A stretch of 64,000 nucleotides of DNA, from positions 62,001 through 126,000 of the forward strand of contig NC_079888.1 in the NCBI RefSeq assembly GCF_029227915.1, given 5' to 3'. Below the pieces are notes generated by a model. The model had not been told where the DNA came from. It did no database searches and was given only the letters and a program-made list of their open reading frames with translations. Position numbers and translations under genes: made by a program. Positions within the stretch are counted from its first letter, which is position 1; every line of letters begins with the position of its first letter. This DNA comes from Hydractinia symbiolongicarpus (Eukaryota > Cnidaria > Hydrozoa > Anthoathecata > Hydractiniidae). Shown in pieces: positions 50,115 through 62,288 of this stretch.

Positions 50115-53100
50115 AGTTCAATTTGCTCATTTATCCCATTTATCAGGTCACAGTCCAGAATCAGTTCAACTAAGTCCCACGGTCGATCGGTTCACCGTTA
50201 AAGGCGATACAACTTAGTAATATCGGAACAAAATCACTAAATACATGTTGGCACGAATATGTGAAGCAACCGTTGTAACTCAAACGGATAGACACCGTTA
50301 GAAAATCAATGAAAGTTAGTTTTTGAAACTGTCTCTATTTCTTCAGCGGGAACTAACGGATAGGATTGTTTATCGAAATTTATAAATGAAGCGCTACCAC
50401 AGGGTCCAGTGTAATCGCTGAGTTCCGGTAATCATGTCGAGTTAAAAAGAATGTTATTTCTTGGAGTTCAATTGGCTCATTTATCGCATTTATAAGGTCA
50501 CAGACCAGAAACAGTTCAATTAATTCCCAAAGTCAATCGTTTCACTTTTAAAATCGATACAACTTAGTAAGATCGGAACAAATCGCTAAATACATGTTCG
50601 TACGAATACGTGATGCAATCTTTGTAACTCAAACGGATTGACACCGTTAAAAAGTCAATGAAATGTAGTTTTTGAAACTGTCTCTATTTCTTCAGCGTGA
50701 ACTTACGGACAGGATTGGTCCCACAGTAAAAAATGACTTATTTATCGAAATTTTTAAATGAAGCGCTACCACAGGGTCCAATGTAATCGCTGAGTTCCGG
50801 CAATCATGTCAAATTAAGAAGATTGTCATTCCTTGGACAGCAAGTGGCTCATTTATCACATTTAGCAGGTCACAGTCCAGAATCATTTCAATTAAGTCCC
50901 ACAGTCAATCGTTTCACTTTTAAAAGCGATACAACTTAGTAATACCGGAAGAAATCGCTAAATACATGTTGGTACGAATCTTTGACGCAACCGTTGTAAC
51001 TCAAACGGATTGACACCGTTAGAAAGTCAATGAAATGTAGTTTTTGAAACTGTCTCTATTTCTTCAGCGCGAAGTAACGGCTAGGATTGGTCCCACAGAA
51101 AAAAATGACATATTTATCTTAATTTTTTAATAAAGCGCTTCCACAGAGCCCAGTGTAATCACTTAGTTCCGGCAATCATGTCGAGTTAAAAAGAATGCTA
51201 TTTCTTGGAGTCCAATTGGCTCATTTATCACATTTATAAGATGACAGCCAGAATCAGTTCAATTAAGTACCACAGTCAATCGTTTTGCTTTTAAAAGCGA
51301 TACCACTTAGTAATATCGAAAAAAACACTTAATACATGTTGGTACGGATATGTGAAGCAACCGTTGTAACGCAAACGGATTGACACCGTTAGAAATTCAA
51401 TGAAAGGTAGTTTTTGAAACTGTCTTTATTTCTTCAGCGTGAACTAACGGATAGTATTGGTCCCGCAGTAAAAAATTACTTATTTATCGAAATTTTTAAA
51501 TAAAGCGCTACCACAGGGTCCAGTGTAATCGCTGAGTTCCGGCAATCATGTCGAGTTAAAAAGAATGTTATTTCTTGGAGTTCAATTGGCTCATTTATAT
51601 CATTTATAAGGTCACAGTCCAGAAACAGTTCAATTAATTCCCACGGTCAATCGTTTCACTTTTAAAAGCGATACAACTTAGTAAGATTGGAACAAATCGC
51701 TAAATACATGTTGGTACGAATACGTGACGCAATCGTTGTCACTCAAACGGATTGACACCGTTAGAAAGTCAATGAAATGTAGTTTTTGAAACTGTCTCTG
51801 TTTCTTCAGCGCAAACTAACGGCTAGGATTGGTCCCACAGTAAAAAATTACTTATTTATCGAAATTTTTAAATGAAGCGCTACCACAGGGTCCAGTGTAA
51901 TCGCTGAGTTCCGGCAATCATGTCGAGTTAATAAGAATGTTATTTCTTGGAGTTCAATTGGCTCATTTATCGCATTTATAAGGTCACAGTCCAGAAACAG
52001 TTCAATTAATTCCCACAGTCAATCGTTTCACTTTTAAAAGCGATACAACTTAGTAAGATGGAACAAATCGCTAAATACATGTTGGTACGAATACGTGACG
52101 CAACCGTTGTAACGCAAACGGATTGACACCGTTAAAAAGTCAATGAAATGTAGTTTATGAAACTGTCTCTATTTCTTCAGCGCGAAGTAACGGCTAGGAT
52201 TGGTTCCACAGTAAGAAATGACTTATTTATCTTAATTTTTATATAAAGCGCTACCACAGCGCCCAGTGTAACCGCTGAGTCCCAGCAATCATGCCAAATT
52301 AAGAAGAATGTCATTCCTTGGAGTCCAATTGGCTCATTTATCACATTTATAAGATCACAGTCCAAAATCAGTCCAATTAAGTCCCACAGTCAATCTTTTC
52401 ACTTTTAAAAGCGATACGACTTAGTAATAACGGAAAAAATCGCTATATACATGTTGGTTCGAATAGGTGAAGCAACCGTTGGAAGTCAAACGGATTGACT
52501 CCGTTAGAAAGTCAATGAAAGGTAGTTTTTGAAACTGTGTCTATTTCTTCAGCGTGAACTAACGGATAGGATTGGTCCCACAGTAAAAAATCACTTATTT
52601 AGCGAAATTTTTAAATGAAGCGCTACCACAGGGTCCAGTGTGATCGCTGAGTTCCGGCAATCATGTCGAGTTAAAAAGAATGTTATTTTTGTAGTTCAAT
52701 TGGCTCATTTATCGCATTTATAAGGTCACAGTCCAGAAACAGTTCAGTTAATTCCCACAGTAAATCGTTTCACTTTTAAAAGCGATACAACTTCGTAAGA
52801 TCGGAACAAATCGCTAAATACATGTTGGTACGAATACGTGACGCAACCGTTGTAACGCAAACGGATTGACACCGTTAAAAAGTCAATGAAATGTAGTTTA
52901 TGAAACTGTCTCTATTTCTTCAGCGCAAAGTAACGGCTAGGATTGGTTCCACAGTAAGAAATGACTTATTTATCTTAATTTTTATATAAAGCGCTACCAC
53001 AGCGCCCAGTGTAACCGCTGAGTCCCAGCAATCATGCCAAATTAAGAAGAATGTCATTCCTTGGAGTCCAATTGGCTCATTTATCACATTTATAAGATCA

Positions 53101-56100
53101 CAGTCCAAAATCAGTCCAATTAAGTCCCACAGTCAATCTTTTCACTTTTAAAAGCGATACGACTTAGTAATAACGGAAAAAATCGCTATATACATGTTGG
53201 TACGAATACGTGACGCAATCGTTGTAACTCAAACAGATTGACACCGTTAAAAAGTCAATGAAATGTAGTTTTTGAAACTGTCTCTACTTCTTCAGCACGA
53301 ACTAACGGTTAGGATTGGTCCCACAGTAAAAAATGATTTATTTTTCTTATTTTTTAAATGAAGCGCTCCCACAGCGCCCAGTGTAATCGCTGAGTTCCGG
53401 CAATCATGTCGAGTTAAAAAGAATGTTATTTCTTGGAGTTCAATTGGCTCATTTATCACATATATCAGGTCACAGTCCAGAATCAGTTCAACTAAGTCCC
53501 ACAGTCAATCGGTTCACCGTTAAAGGCGATACAACTTAGTAATATCGGAACAAAATCACTAAATACATGTTGGCACGAATATGTGACGCAAACGTTGTAG
53601 CTCAAACGGATTGACACAGTTAGAAAATCAATGAAAGTTAGTTTTTGAAACTGTCTCTATTTCTTCAGCGGGAACTAACGGATAGGATTGGTCCCACAGT
53701 AAAAAATTACTTATTTATCGACATTTTTAAATGAAACGCTACCACAGGGTCCAGTGTAATCGCTGAGTTCCGGCAATCATGTCGAGTTAAGAAGAATGTT
53801 ATTTCTTGGAGTCCAATTGGCTCATTTATCACATTTATAAGGTCACAGTCCAGAATCAGTTCAATTAAGTCCCACAGTCAATTGTTTCACTTTTAAAAGC
53901 GATACAACTTAGTAAGATCGGAAAAATCGCTAAATACATGTTGGTACGAATATGTGAAGCAACCGTTGTAACTCAAACGGATTGACACAGTTAGAAAGTC
54001 AATGAAAGGTTGTTTTCGAAACTGTCTCTATTTCTTCAGCGTGAACTAACGGATAGGATTGGTCCCACACTAAAAAATGACTTATTTATCTAAATTTTTA
54101 AATGAAGCGCTACCACAGAATCCAGTGTAATCGTTGAGTTCCGGCAATCATGTCGAGTTAAAAAGAATGTTATTTCTTTGAGTCCAATTGGCTCATTTAT
54201 CACATATATAAGGTCACAGTCCAGAATCAGTTCATTTAAGTCCCACAGTCAATCATTTCACTTTTAAAAGCGATACAACTTAGTAATACCGGAAGAAATA
54301 GCTAAATACATATTGGTACGAATCTTTGACGCAACCGTTGTAACTCAAACGGATTGACACCGTTAGAAAGTCAATGAAATGTAGTTTTTTAAAATGTCTC
54401 TATTTCTTCAGCGCGAACTAACGGCTAGGATTGGTCCCACAGAAAAAAATGACATATTTATCTTAATTTTTAAATAAAGCGCTTCTACAGCGCCTAGTGT
54501 AATCACTGAGTTCCGGCAATCCTGTCGAGTTAAGAAGAATGTTATTTCTTGGAGTCCAATTGGCTCATTTATCACATTTATAAGGTCACAGTCCAGAATC
54601 AGTTCAATTAAGTCCCACAGTCAATTGTTTCACTTTTAAAAGCGATACAACTTAGTAAGATCGGAAAAGTCGCTAAATACATCTTGGTACGAATATGTGA
54701 AGCAGCCGTTGTAACTCAAACGGATTGACACCGTTAGAAAGTCAATGAAATGTAGTTTTTGAAAATGTCTCTATTTCTTCAGCGTGAACTAACGGATAGG
54801 ATTGGTCCCACAGTAAAAAATGGCTTATTTATCTAAATTTTTAAATGAAGCGCTACCACAGGGTCCAGTGTAATCGTTGAGTTCCGGCAATCATGTCGAG
54901 TTAAAAAGAATGTTATTTCTTGGAGTCCAATTGGCTCATTTATCACATTTATAAGGTCACAGTCCAAAATCAGTTCAATTAAGTCCCACAGTCAATTGTT
55001 TCACTTTTAAAACCGATACAACTTAGTAAGATCGGAAAAATCGCTAAATACATGTTGGTATGAATTTTTGACGCAACCGTTGTAACTCAAACGGATTGAC
55101 ACAGTTAGAAAGTCAATGAAATGTAGTTTTTGAAACTGTCTCTATTTCTTCAGCGTGAACTAACGGCTAGGATAGGTCCCACAGTAAAAAATGGCTTATT
55201 TATCTAAAGTTTTAAATGAAGCGCTACCGCAGAGTCCAGTGTAATCGCTGAGTTCCAGCAATCTTGTCAAATTAAGAAGATTGTCATTCCTTGGAGTCCA
55301 ATTGGCTCATTTATCACCTTTATCAGGTCACAGTCCAGAATCAGTTCAACTAAGTCCCACAGTCAATTGGTTCACCGTTAAAAGCGATACAACTTAGTAA
55401 TATCGGAACAAAATCAATACACACATGTTGGTAGAAATATGTGACGCAACAGTTGTAACTCAAACGGATTGACACCGTTAAAAAGTCAATGAAATGTAGT
55501 TTATGAAACTGTCTCTATTTCTTCAGCGCGAAGTAACGGCTAGGATTGATTCCACAGTAAGAAATGACTTATTTATCTTAATTTTTATATACAGCGCTAC
55601 CACAGCGCCCAGTGTAATCGCTGAGTTCCGGCAATCATGTCGAGTTAAAAAGAATGTTATTTCTTGGAGTTCAATTGGTTCATTTATCACATTTATCAGG
55701 TCACAGTCCAGAATCATTTCAACTAAGTCTCACAGTCAATCGTTTCACTTTTAAAAGCGATACAACTTAGTAATATTGGAAAAAAACGCTAAATACATGT
55801 TGGTACGAATATGTGAAGCAACCGTTGTAACTCAGACGGATTGACAGAGTTAGAAAGTCAATGAAAGGTTGTTTTCGAAACTGTCTCTATTTCTTCAGCG
55901 TGAACTAACGGCTAGGATAGGTCCCACAGTAAAAAATGACTTATTTATCTAAAGTTTTAAATGAAGCGCTACCGCAGGGTCCAGTATAATCGCTGAGTTC
56001 CAGCAATCTTGTCAAATTAAGAAGATTGTCATTCCTTGGAGTCCAATTGGCTCATTTGTCACCTTTATCAGGTCACAGTCCAGAATCAGTTCAACTAAGT

Positions 56101-58570
56101 CCCACAGTCAATCGGTTCACCGTTAAAAGCGATACAACTTAGTAATATCGGAACAAAATCAATACACACATGTTGGTACAAATATGTGACGCAACAGTTG
56201 TAACTCAAACGGATTGACACCGTTAAAAAGTCAATGAAATGTAGTTTTTGAAACTGTCTCTATTTCTTCAGCACGAACTAACGGCTAGGATTGGTACCAC
56301 AGTAAAAAATGACTTAGTTATGTAAAGTTTTAAATGAATCGCTACCGCAGGGTCCAGTGTAATCGCTGAGTTCCAGCAATCTTGTCAAATTAAGAAGATT
56401 GTCATTCCTTGGAGACCAATTGGCTCATTTATCACATATATAAGGTCACAGTCCAGAATCAGTTCAATTAAGTCCCACAGTCAATCGTTTCACTTTTAAA
56501 AGCGATACAACTTAGTAATACCGGAAGAAATAGCTAAATACATGTTGGTACGAATCTTTGACGCAACCGTTGTAACTCAAACGGATTGACACCGTTAGAA
56601 AGTCAATAAAATGTTGTTTTTTAAAATGTCTCTATTTCTTCAGCGTGAACTAACGGATAGGATTGGTCCCACAGTAAAAAATGGCTTATTTATCTAAATT
56701 TTTAAATGAAGCGCTACCACAGGGTCCAGTGTAATCGTTGAGTTCCGGCAATCATGTCGAGTTAAAAAGAATGTTATTTCTTGGAGTCCAAGTGGCTCAT
56801 TTATCACATTTATAAGGTCACAGTCCAGAATCAGTTCAATTAAGTCCCACAGTCAATTGTTTCACTTTTAAAACCGATACAACTTAGTAAGATCGGAAAA
56901 ATCGCTAAATACATGTTGGTACGAATATGTGAAGCAACCGTTGTAACTCAAACGGATTGACACCGTTAGAAAGTCAATGAAATGTAGTTTTTGAAAATGT
57001 CTCTATTCTTTCAGCGTGAACTAACGGATAGGATTGGTCCAACAGTAAAAAATGGCTTATTTATCTGAATTTTTAAATGAAGCGCTACCACAGGGTCCAG
57101 TGTAATCGCTGAGTTCCAGCAATCTTGTCAAATTAAGAAGATTGTCATTCCTTGGAGACCAAGTGGCTCATTTATCACATATAGCAGGTCACAGTGCAGA
57201 ATCAGTTCAATTAAGTCCCACAGTCAATCGTTTCACTTTTAAAACCGATACAACTTAGTAATATCGGAACAAAATCAATACACACATGTTGGTACAAATA
57301 TGTGACGCAACAGTTGTAACTCAAACGGATTGACACCGTTAAAAAGTCAATGAAATGTAGTTTTTGAAACTGTCTCTATTTCTTCAGCACGAACTAACGG
57401 CTAGGATTGGTACCACAGTAAAAAATGACTTAGTTATGTAAAGTTTTAAATGAAGCGCTACCGCAGGGTCCAGTGTAATCGCTGAGTTCCAGCAATCTTG
57501 TCAAATTAAGAAGATTGTCATTCCTTGGAGACCAATTGGCTCATTTATCACATATATAAGGTCACAGTCCAGAATCAGTTCAATTAAGTCCCACAGTCAA
57601 TCGTTTCACTTTTAAAAGCGATATAACTTAGTAATACCGGAAGAAATAGCTAAATACATGTTGGTACGAATCTTTGACGCAACCGTTGTAACTCAAACGG
57701 ATTGACACCGTTAGAAAGTCAATGAAATGTTGTTTTTTAAAATGTCTCTATTTCTTCAGCGTGAACTAACGGATAGGATTGGTCCCACAGTAAAAAATGG
57801 CTTATTTATCTAAATTTTTAAATGAAGCGCTACCACAGGGTCCAGTGTAATCGTTGAGTTCCGGCAATCATGTCGAGTTAAAAAGAATGTTATTTCTTGG
57901 AGTCCAATAAGCTCATTTATCACATTTATAAGGTCACAGTCCAGAATCAGTTCAATTAAGTCCCACAGTCAATTGTTTCACTTTTAAAACCGATACAACT
58001 TAGTAAGATCGGAAAAATCGCTAAATACATGTTGGTACGAATATGTGAAGCAACCGTTGTAACTCAAACGGATTGACACCGTTAGAAAGTCAATGAAATG
58101 TAGTTTTTGAAACTGTCTCTATTTCTTCAGCGTGAACTAACGGATAGGATTGGTCCAACAGTAAAAAATGGCTTATTTATCTAAATTTTTAAATGAAGCG
58201 CTACCACAGGGTCCAGTGTAATCGCTGAGTTCCAGCAATCTTGTCAAATTAAGAAGATTGTCATTCCTTGGAGACCAAGTGGCTCATTTATCACATATAG
58301 CAGGTCACAGTCCAGAATCAGTTCAATTAAGTCCCACAGTCAATCGTTTCACTTTTAAAACCGATACAACTTAGTAATATCGGAACAAAATCAATACACA
58401 CATGTTGGTACAAATATGTGACGCAACAGTTGTAACTCAAACGGATTGACACCGTTAAAAAGTCAATGAAATGTAGTTTTTGAAACTGTCTCTATTTCTT
58501 CAGCACGAACTAACGGCTAGGATTGGTACCACAGTAAAAAATGACTTAGTTATGTAAAGTTTTAAATGAA

Positions 58571-58942
58571 GCGCTACCGCAGGGTCCAGTGTAATCGCTG
58601 AGTTCCAGCAATCTTGTCAAATTAAGAAGATTGTCATTCCTTGGAGACCAATTGGCTCATTTATCACATATATAAGGTCACAGTCCAGAATCAGTTCAAT
58701 TAAGTCCCACAGTCAATCGTTTCACTTTTAAAAGCGATATAACTTAGTAATACCGGAAGAAATAGCTAAATACATGTTGGTACGAATCTTTGACGCAACC
58801 GTTGTAACTCAAACGGATTGACACCGTTAGAAAGTCAATGAAATGTTGTTTTTTAAAATGTCTCTATTTCTTCAGCGTGAACTAACGGATAGGATTGGTC
58901 CCACAGTAAAAAATGGCTTATTTATCTAAATTTTTAAATGAA
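58571..58942. repeat. Reference monomer, subfamily A (372 bp)
   Basis: Type A is recognised by ACCGCAGGG after the anchor, CAGCAATCTTGTCAAATT, GACCAATTGG, CATATATAAGG, AATACCGGAAGAAATAGC, GAATCTTTGACGC, a TTTTTTAAAATG block and a GGTCCCACAG...ATGGCTT tail. Internal landmarks are CCGTT at 58799-58803, AACGG at 58812-58816, CCGTT at 58824-58828, AACGG at 58884-58888, and a pyrimidine tract ending in CAG just before 58876. It is the first member of the A-B-C trimer. Other type A copies start at 15220, 16336, 18195, 56339, 57455 and 59687. Confidence 0.9.
58799..58828. other. Alternating inverted repeats CCGTT / AACGG / CCGTT (one example per monomer)
   Basis: CCGTT (58799-58803), AACGG (58812-58816) and CCGTT (58824-58828) are separated by 8 and 7 bases. 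The middle element can pair with either neighbour, giving two mutually exclusive 5-bp stems. A further AACGG lies at 58884-58888. On one strand or the other, CCGTTG, CCGTTA and TAACGG match the Myb core YAACKG. Most monomers carry the cluster. Whether any protein binds is unknown. Confidence 0.5.
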
Positions 58943-59313
58943 GCGCTACCACAAGGTCCAGTGTAATCGTTGAGTTCCGGCAATCATGTCGAGTTAAAAA
59001 GAATGTTATTTCTTGGAGTCCAATAAGCTCATTTATCACATTTATAAGGTCACAGTCCAGAATCAGTTCAATTAAGTCCCACAGTCAATTGTTTCACTTT
59101 TAAAACCGATACAACTTAGTAAGATCGGAAAAATCGCTAAATACATGTTGGTACGAATATGTGAAGCAACCGTTGTAACTCAAACGGATTGACACCGTTA
59201 GAAAGTCAATGAAATGTAGTTTTTGAAAATGTCTCTATTTCTTCAGCGTGAACTAACGGATAGGATTGGTCCAACAGTAAAAAATGGCTTATTTATCTAA
59301 ATTTTTAAATGAA
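58943..59313. repeat. Reference monomer, subfamily B (371 bp)
   Basis: Type B carries ACCACAGGG (here ACCACAAGG), CCGGCAATCATGTCGAGTT, CATTTATAAGG, CAATTGTTTCACTTTTAAAACCG, TAAGATCGGAAAAATCGC, ATGTGAAGCAACCG, TTTTTGAAAATGTCTC and a GGTCCAACAG tail. It is one base shorter than A and lies between A and C in the trimer. Other copies start at 15592, 16708, 17451, 18567, 56711, 57827 and 60059. Some copies carry AATAGGCTC or AATAAGCTC in place of AAGTGGCTC. Confidence 0.88.
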
Positions 59314-59686
59314 GCGCTACCACAGGGTCCAGTGTAATCGCTGAGTTCCAACAATCTTGTCAAATTAAGAAGATTGTCATTCCTTGGAGACCAAGTGGCT
59401 CATTTATCACATATAGCAGGTCACAGTCCAGAATCAGTTCAATTAAGTCCCACAGTCAATCGTTTCACTTTTAAAACCGATACAACTTAGTAATATCGGA
59501 ACAAAATCAATACACACATGTTGGTACAAATATGTGACGCAACAGTTGTAACTCAAACGGATTGACACCGTTAAAAAGTCAATGAAATGTAGTTTTTGAA
59601 ACTGTCTCTAATTCTTCAGCACGAACTAACGGCTAGGATTGGTACCACAGTAAAAAATGACTTAGTTATGTAAAGTTTTAAATGAA
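59314..59686. repeat. Reference monomer, subfamily C (373 bp)
   Basis: Type C has ACCACAGGG, an AATCTTGTCAAATT block, GACCAAGTGG, CATATAGCAGG, TTTTAAAACCG, TAATATCGGAACAAAATC, ATACACACATG, GCAACAGTTG, and a tail with GCACGAACTAACGG, GGTACCACAG and TTAGTTATGTAAAG. The GGTACC is a KpnI-type site largely confined to monomers with this tail. Other C copies start at 15963, 17822, 57082 and 58198. A derivative C' (17079, 18938, 60430) replaces the middle with ATATAGTAATACCGG and borrows tails from other types. Confidence 0.88.
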
Positions 59687-61543
59687 GCGCTACCGCAGGG
59701 TCCAGTGTAATCGCTGAGTTCCAGCAATCTTGTCAAATTAAGAAGATTGTCATTCCTTGGAGACCAATTGGCTCATTTATCACATATATAAGGTCACAGA
59801 ACAGAATCAGTTCAATTAAGTCCCACAGTCAATCGTTTCACTTTTAAAAGCGATACAACTTAGTAATACCGGAAGAAATAGCTAAATACATGTTGGTACG
59901 AATCTTTGACGCAACCGTTGTAACTCAAACGGATTGACACCCTTAGAAAGTCAATGAAATGTTGTTTTTTAAAATGTCTCTATTTCTTCAGCGTGAATTA
60001 ACGGATAGGATTGGTCCCACAGTAAAAAATGGCTTATTTATCTAAATTTTTTAATGAAGCGCTACCACAGGGTCCAGTGTAATCGTTGAGTTCCGGCAAT
60101 CATGTCGAGTTAGAAAGAATGTTATTTCTTGGAGTCCAATAGGCTCATTTATCACATTTATAAGGTCACAGTCCAGAATCAGTTCAATTAAGTCCCACAG
60201 TCAATTGTTTCACTTTTAAAACCGATACAACTTAGTAAGATCGGAAAAATCGCTAAATACATTTTGGTACTAATATGTGAAGCAACCGTTGTAACTCAAA
60301 CGGATTGACACCGTTAGAAAGTCAATGAAATGTAGTTTTTGAAAATGTCTCTATTTCTTCAGCGTGAACTAACGGATAGGATTGGTCCAACAGTAAAAAA
60401 TGGCTTATTTATCTAAATTTTTAAATGAAGCGCTACCACAGGGTCCAGTGTAATCGCTGAGTTCCAGCAATCTTGTCAAATTAAGAAGATTGTCATTCCT
60501 TGGAGACCAAGTGGCTCATTTATCACATATAGCAGGTCACAGTCCAGAATCAGTTCAATTAAGTCCCACAGTCAATCGTTTCACTTTTAAAACCGATACA
60601 ATATAGTAATACCGGAAAAAATCGCTAAATACATGTTGGTACGAATCTTTGACGCAACCGTTGTAACTCAAACGGATTGACACCGTTAGAAAGTCAATGA
60701 AATGTTGTTTTTGAAACTGTCTCTATTTCTTCAGCGTGAACTAACGGCTAGGATAGGTCCCACAGTAAAAAATGACTTATTTATCTAAAGTTTTAAATGA
60801 AGCGCTACCGCAGGGTCCAGTGTAATCGCTGAGTTCCAGCAAATTGTCAAATTAAGAAGATTGTCATTCCTTGGAGTCCAATTGGCTCATTTATCACCTT
60901 TATCAGGTCACAGTCCAGAATCAGTTCAACTAAGTCCCACAGTCAATCGGTTCACCGTTAAAAGCGATACAACTTAGCAATATCGGAACAAAATCAATAC
61001 ACACATGTTGGTACAAATATGTGACGCAACAGTTGTAACCCAAACGGATTGACACCGTTAAAAAGACAATGAAATGTAGTTTTTGAAACTGTCTCTATTT
61101 CTTCAGCGTGAACTAACGGATAGGATTGGTCCCACAGTAAAAAATGACTATTTATCGAAATTTTTATATGAAGCGCTACCACAGGGTCCAGTGTAATCGC
61201 TGAGTTCCGGCAAATTGTCAAATTAAGAAGATTGTCATTCCTTGGAGTCCAATTGGCTTATTTATCACCTTTATCAGGTCACAGTCCAGAATCAGTTCAA
61301 CTAAGTCCCACAGTCAATCGGTTCACCGTTAAAAGCGATACAACTTAGCAATATCGGAACAAAATCAATACACACATGTTGGTACAAATATGTGACGCAA
61401 CAGTTGTAACTCAAACGGATTGACACCGTTAAAAAGACAATGAAATGTAGTTTTTGAAACTGTCTCTATTTCTTCAGCGTGAACTAACGGATAGGATTGG
61501 TCCCACAGTAAAAAATGACTATTTATCGAAATTTTTATATGAA

Positions 61544-61916
61544 GCGCTACCACAGGGTCCAGTGTAATCGCTGAGTTCCGGCAATCATGTCAAATTAGGA
61601 AGATTGTCATTCCTTGGAGTCCAATTGGCTCATTTATCACATTTATAAGATCACAGTCCCAAATCAGTCCAATTAAGTCCCACAGTCAATCGTTTCACTT
61701 TTAAAAGCGATACAACTTAGTAATATCGGAACATAATCACTAAATACATTATGGTACGAATATGTGACGCAACCGTTGTAACTCAAACGGATTGCCACCG
61801 TTAAAAAGACAATGAAATGTAGTTTTTGAAACTGTCTCTATTTCTTCAGCGTGAACTAACGGCTAGGATTGGTCCCACAGTAAAAAATGACTTATTAATC
61901 TTAATTTTTAAATGAA
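61544..61916. repeat. Reference monomer, subfamily E (373 bp)
   Basis: Type E is marked by CAATCATGTCAAATTAGG, CATTTATAAGATC, CACAGTCCCAAATCAG, GGAACATAATCAC, ACATTATGGTACG, GGATTGCCACCG and a tail ATGACTTATTAATC. It precedes F in the E-F-D trimer. Other copies start at 19681, 62660 and, truncated, 21168. Related monomers occur in 33.6-40.8 kb. Confidence 0.86.
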
Positions 61917-62288
61917 GCACTACCACGGCGCCCAGTGTAATCGCTGAGTTTCATTAATCCTGTCAAATTAAGAAGATTGTCATTCCTTGGAGACCAAGTG
62001 GCTCATTTATCACATATAGCAGGTCACAGTCCAGAATCAGTTCAATTAAGTCCCACAGTCAATCGTTTCACTTTTAAAACCGATACAATATAGTAATACC
62101 GGAAAAAATCGCTAAATACATGTTGGTACGAATCTTTGACGCAACCGTTGTAACTCAAACGGATTGACACCGTTAGAAAGTCAATGAAATGTTGTTTTTG
62201 AAACTGTCTCTATTTCTTCAGCGTGAACTAACGGCTAGGATAGGTCCCACAGTAAAAAATGACTTATTTATCTAAAGTTTTAAATGAA
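61917..62288. repeat. Reference monomer, subfamily F (372 bp, C' body with variant start)
   Basis: Type F has a mutated anchor (GCACTACC instead of GCGCTACC), then ACGGCGCCCAG, GTTTCATTAATCCTGTC, and from there a C'-type body (GACCAAGTGG, CATATAGCAGG, ATATAGTAATACC) with the tail GGATAGGTCCC. It looks like an in-register chimera of an E-array monomer start and a C' body. Other copies start at 20054 and 63033. Confidence 0.84.

Larger units (their letters stand above)
56339..60801. repeat. A-B-C trimer HOR, second locus
   Basis: Three complete 1116-bp trimers lie at 56339-57454, 57455-58570 and 58571-59686. A fourth, A-B-C', lies at 59687-60801 and leads into D monomers. The first anchor is mutated (AATCGCTACC at 56339). 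Copies share GGTCCAACAG (B tail) and GGTACCACAG (C tail). The second and third trimers share AGCGATATAAC in monomer A, so they are probably direct duplicates of each other. Confidence 0.9.

Noticed and set aside
58571-59686. CENP-B box
   Set aside because: I looked for the NTTCGNNNNANNCGGGN pattern and its complement in types A-H. The nearest candidate (CCGGCAATCATGTCGAG) has the wrong spacing.
60994-61221. 62- to 86-residue minus-strand open frames in D/E monomers (19502, 20618, 33811, 36782, 45027, 60994-63824) and 64- to 68-residue frames at 33620-41000, 55523
   Set aside because: Same satellite region read backwards. Length varies with single-base indels such as GCAATGTTG. Start codons fall at arbitrary places and no promoter or partner gene is present.
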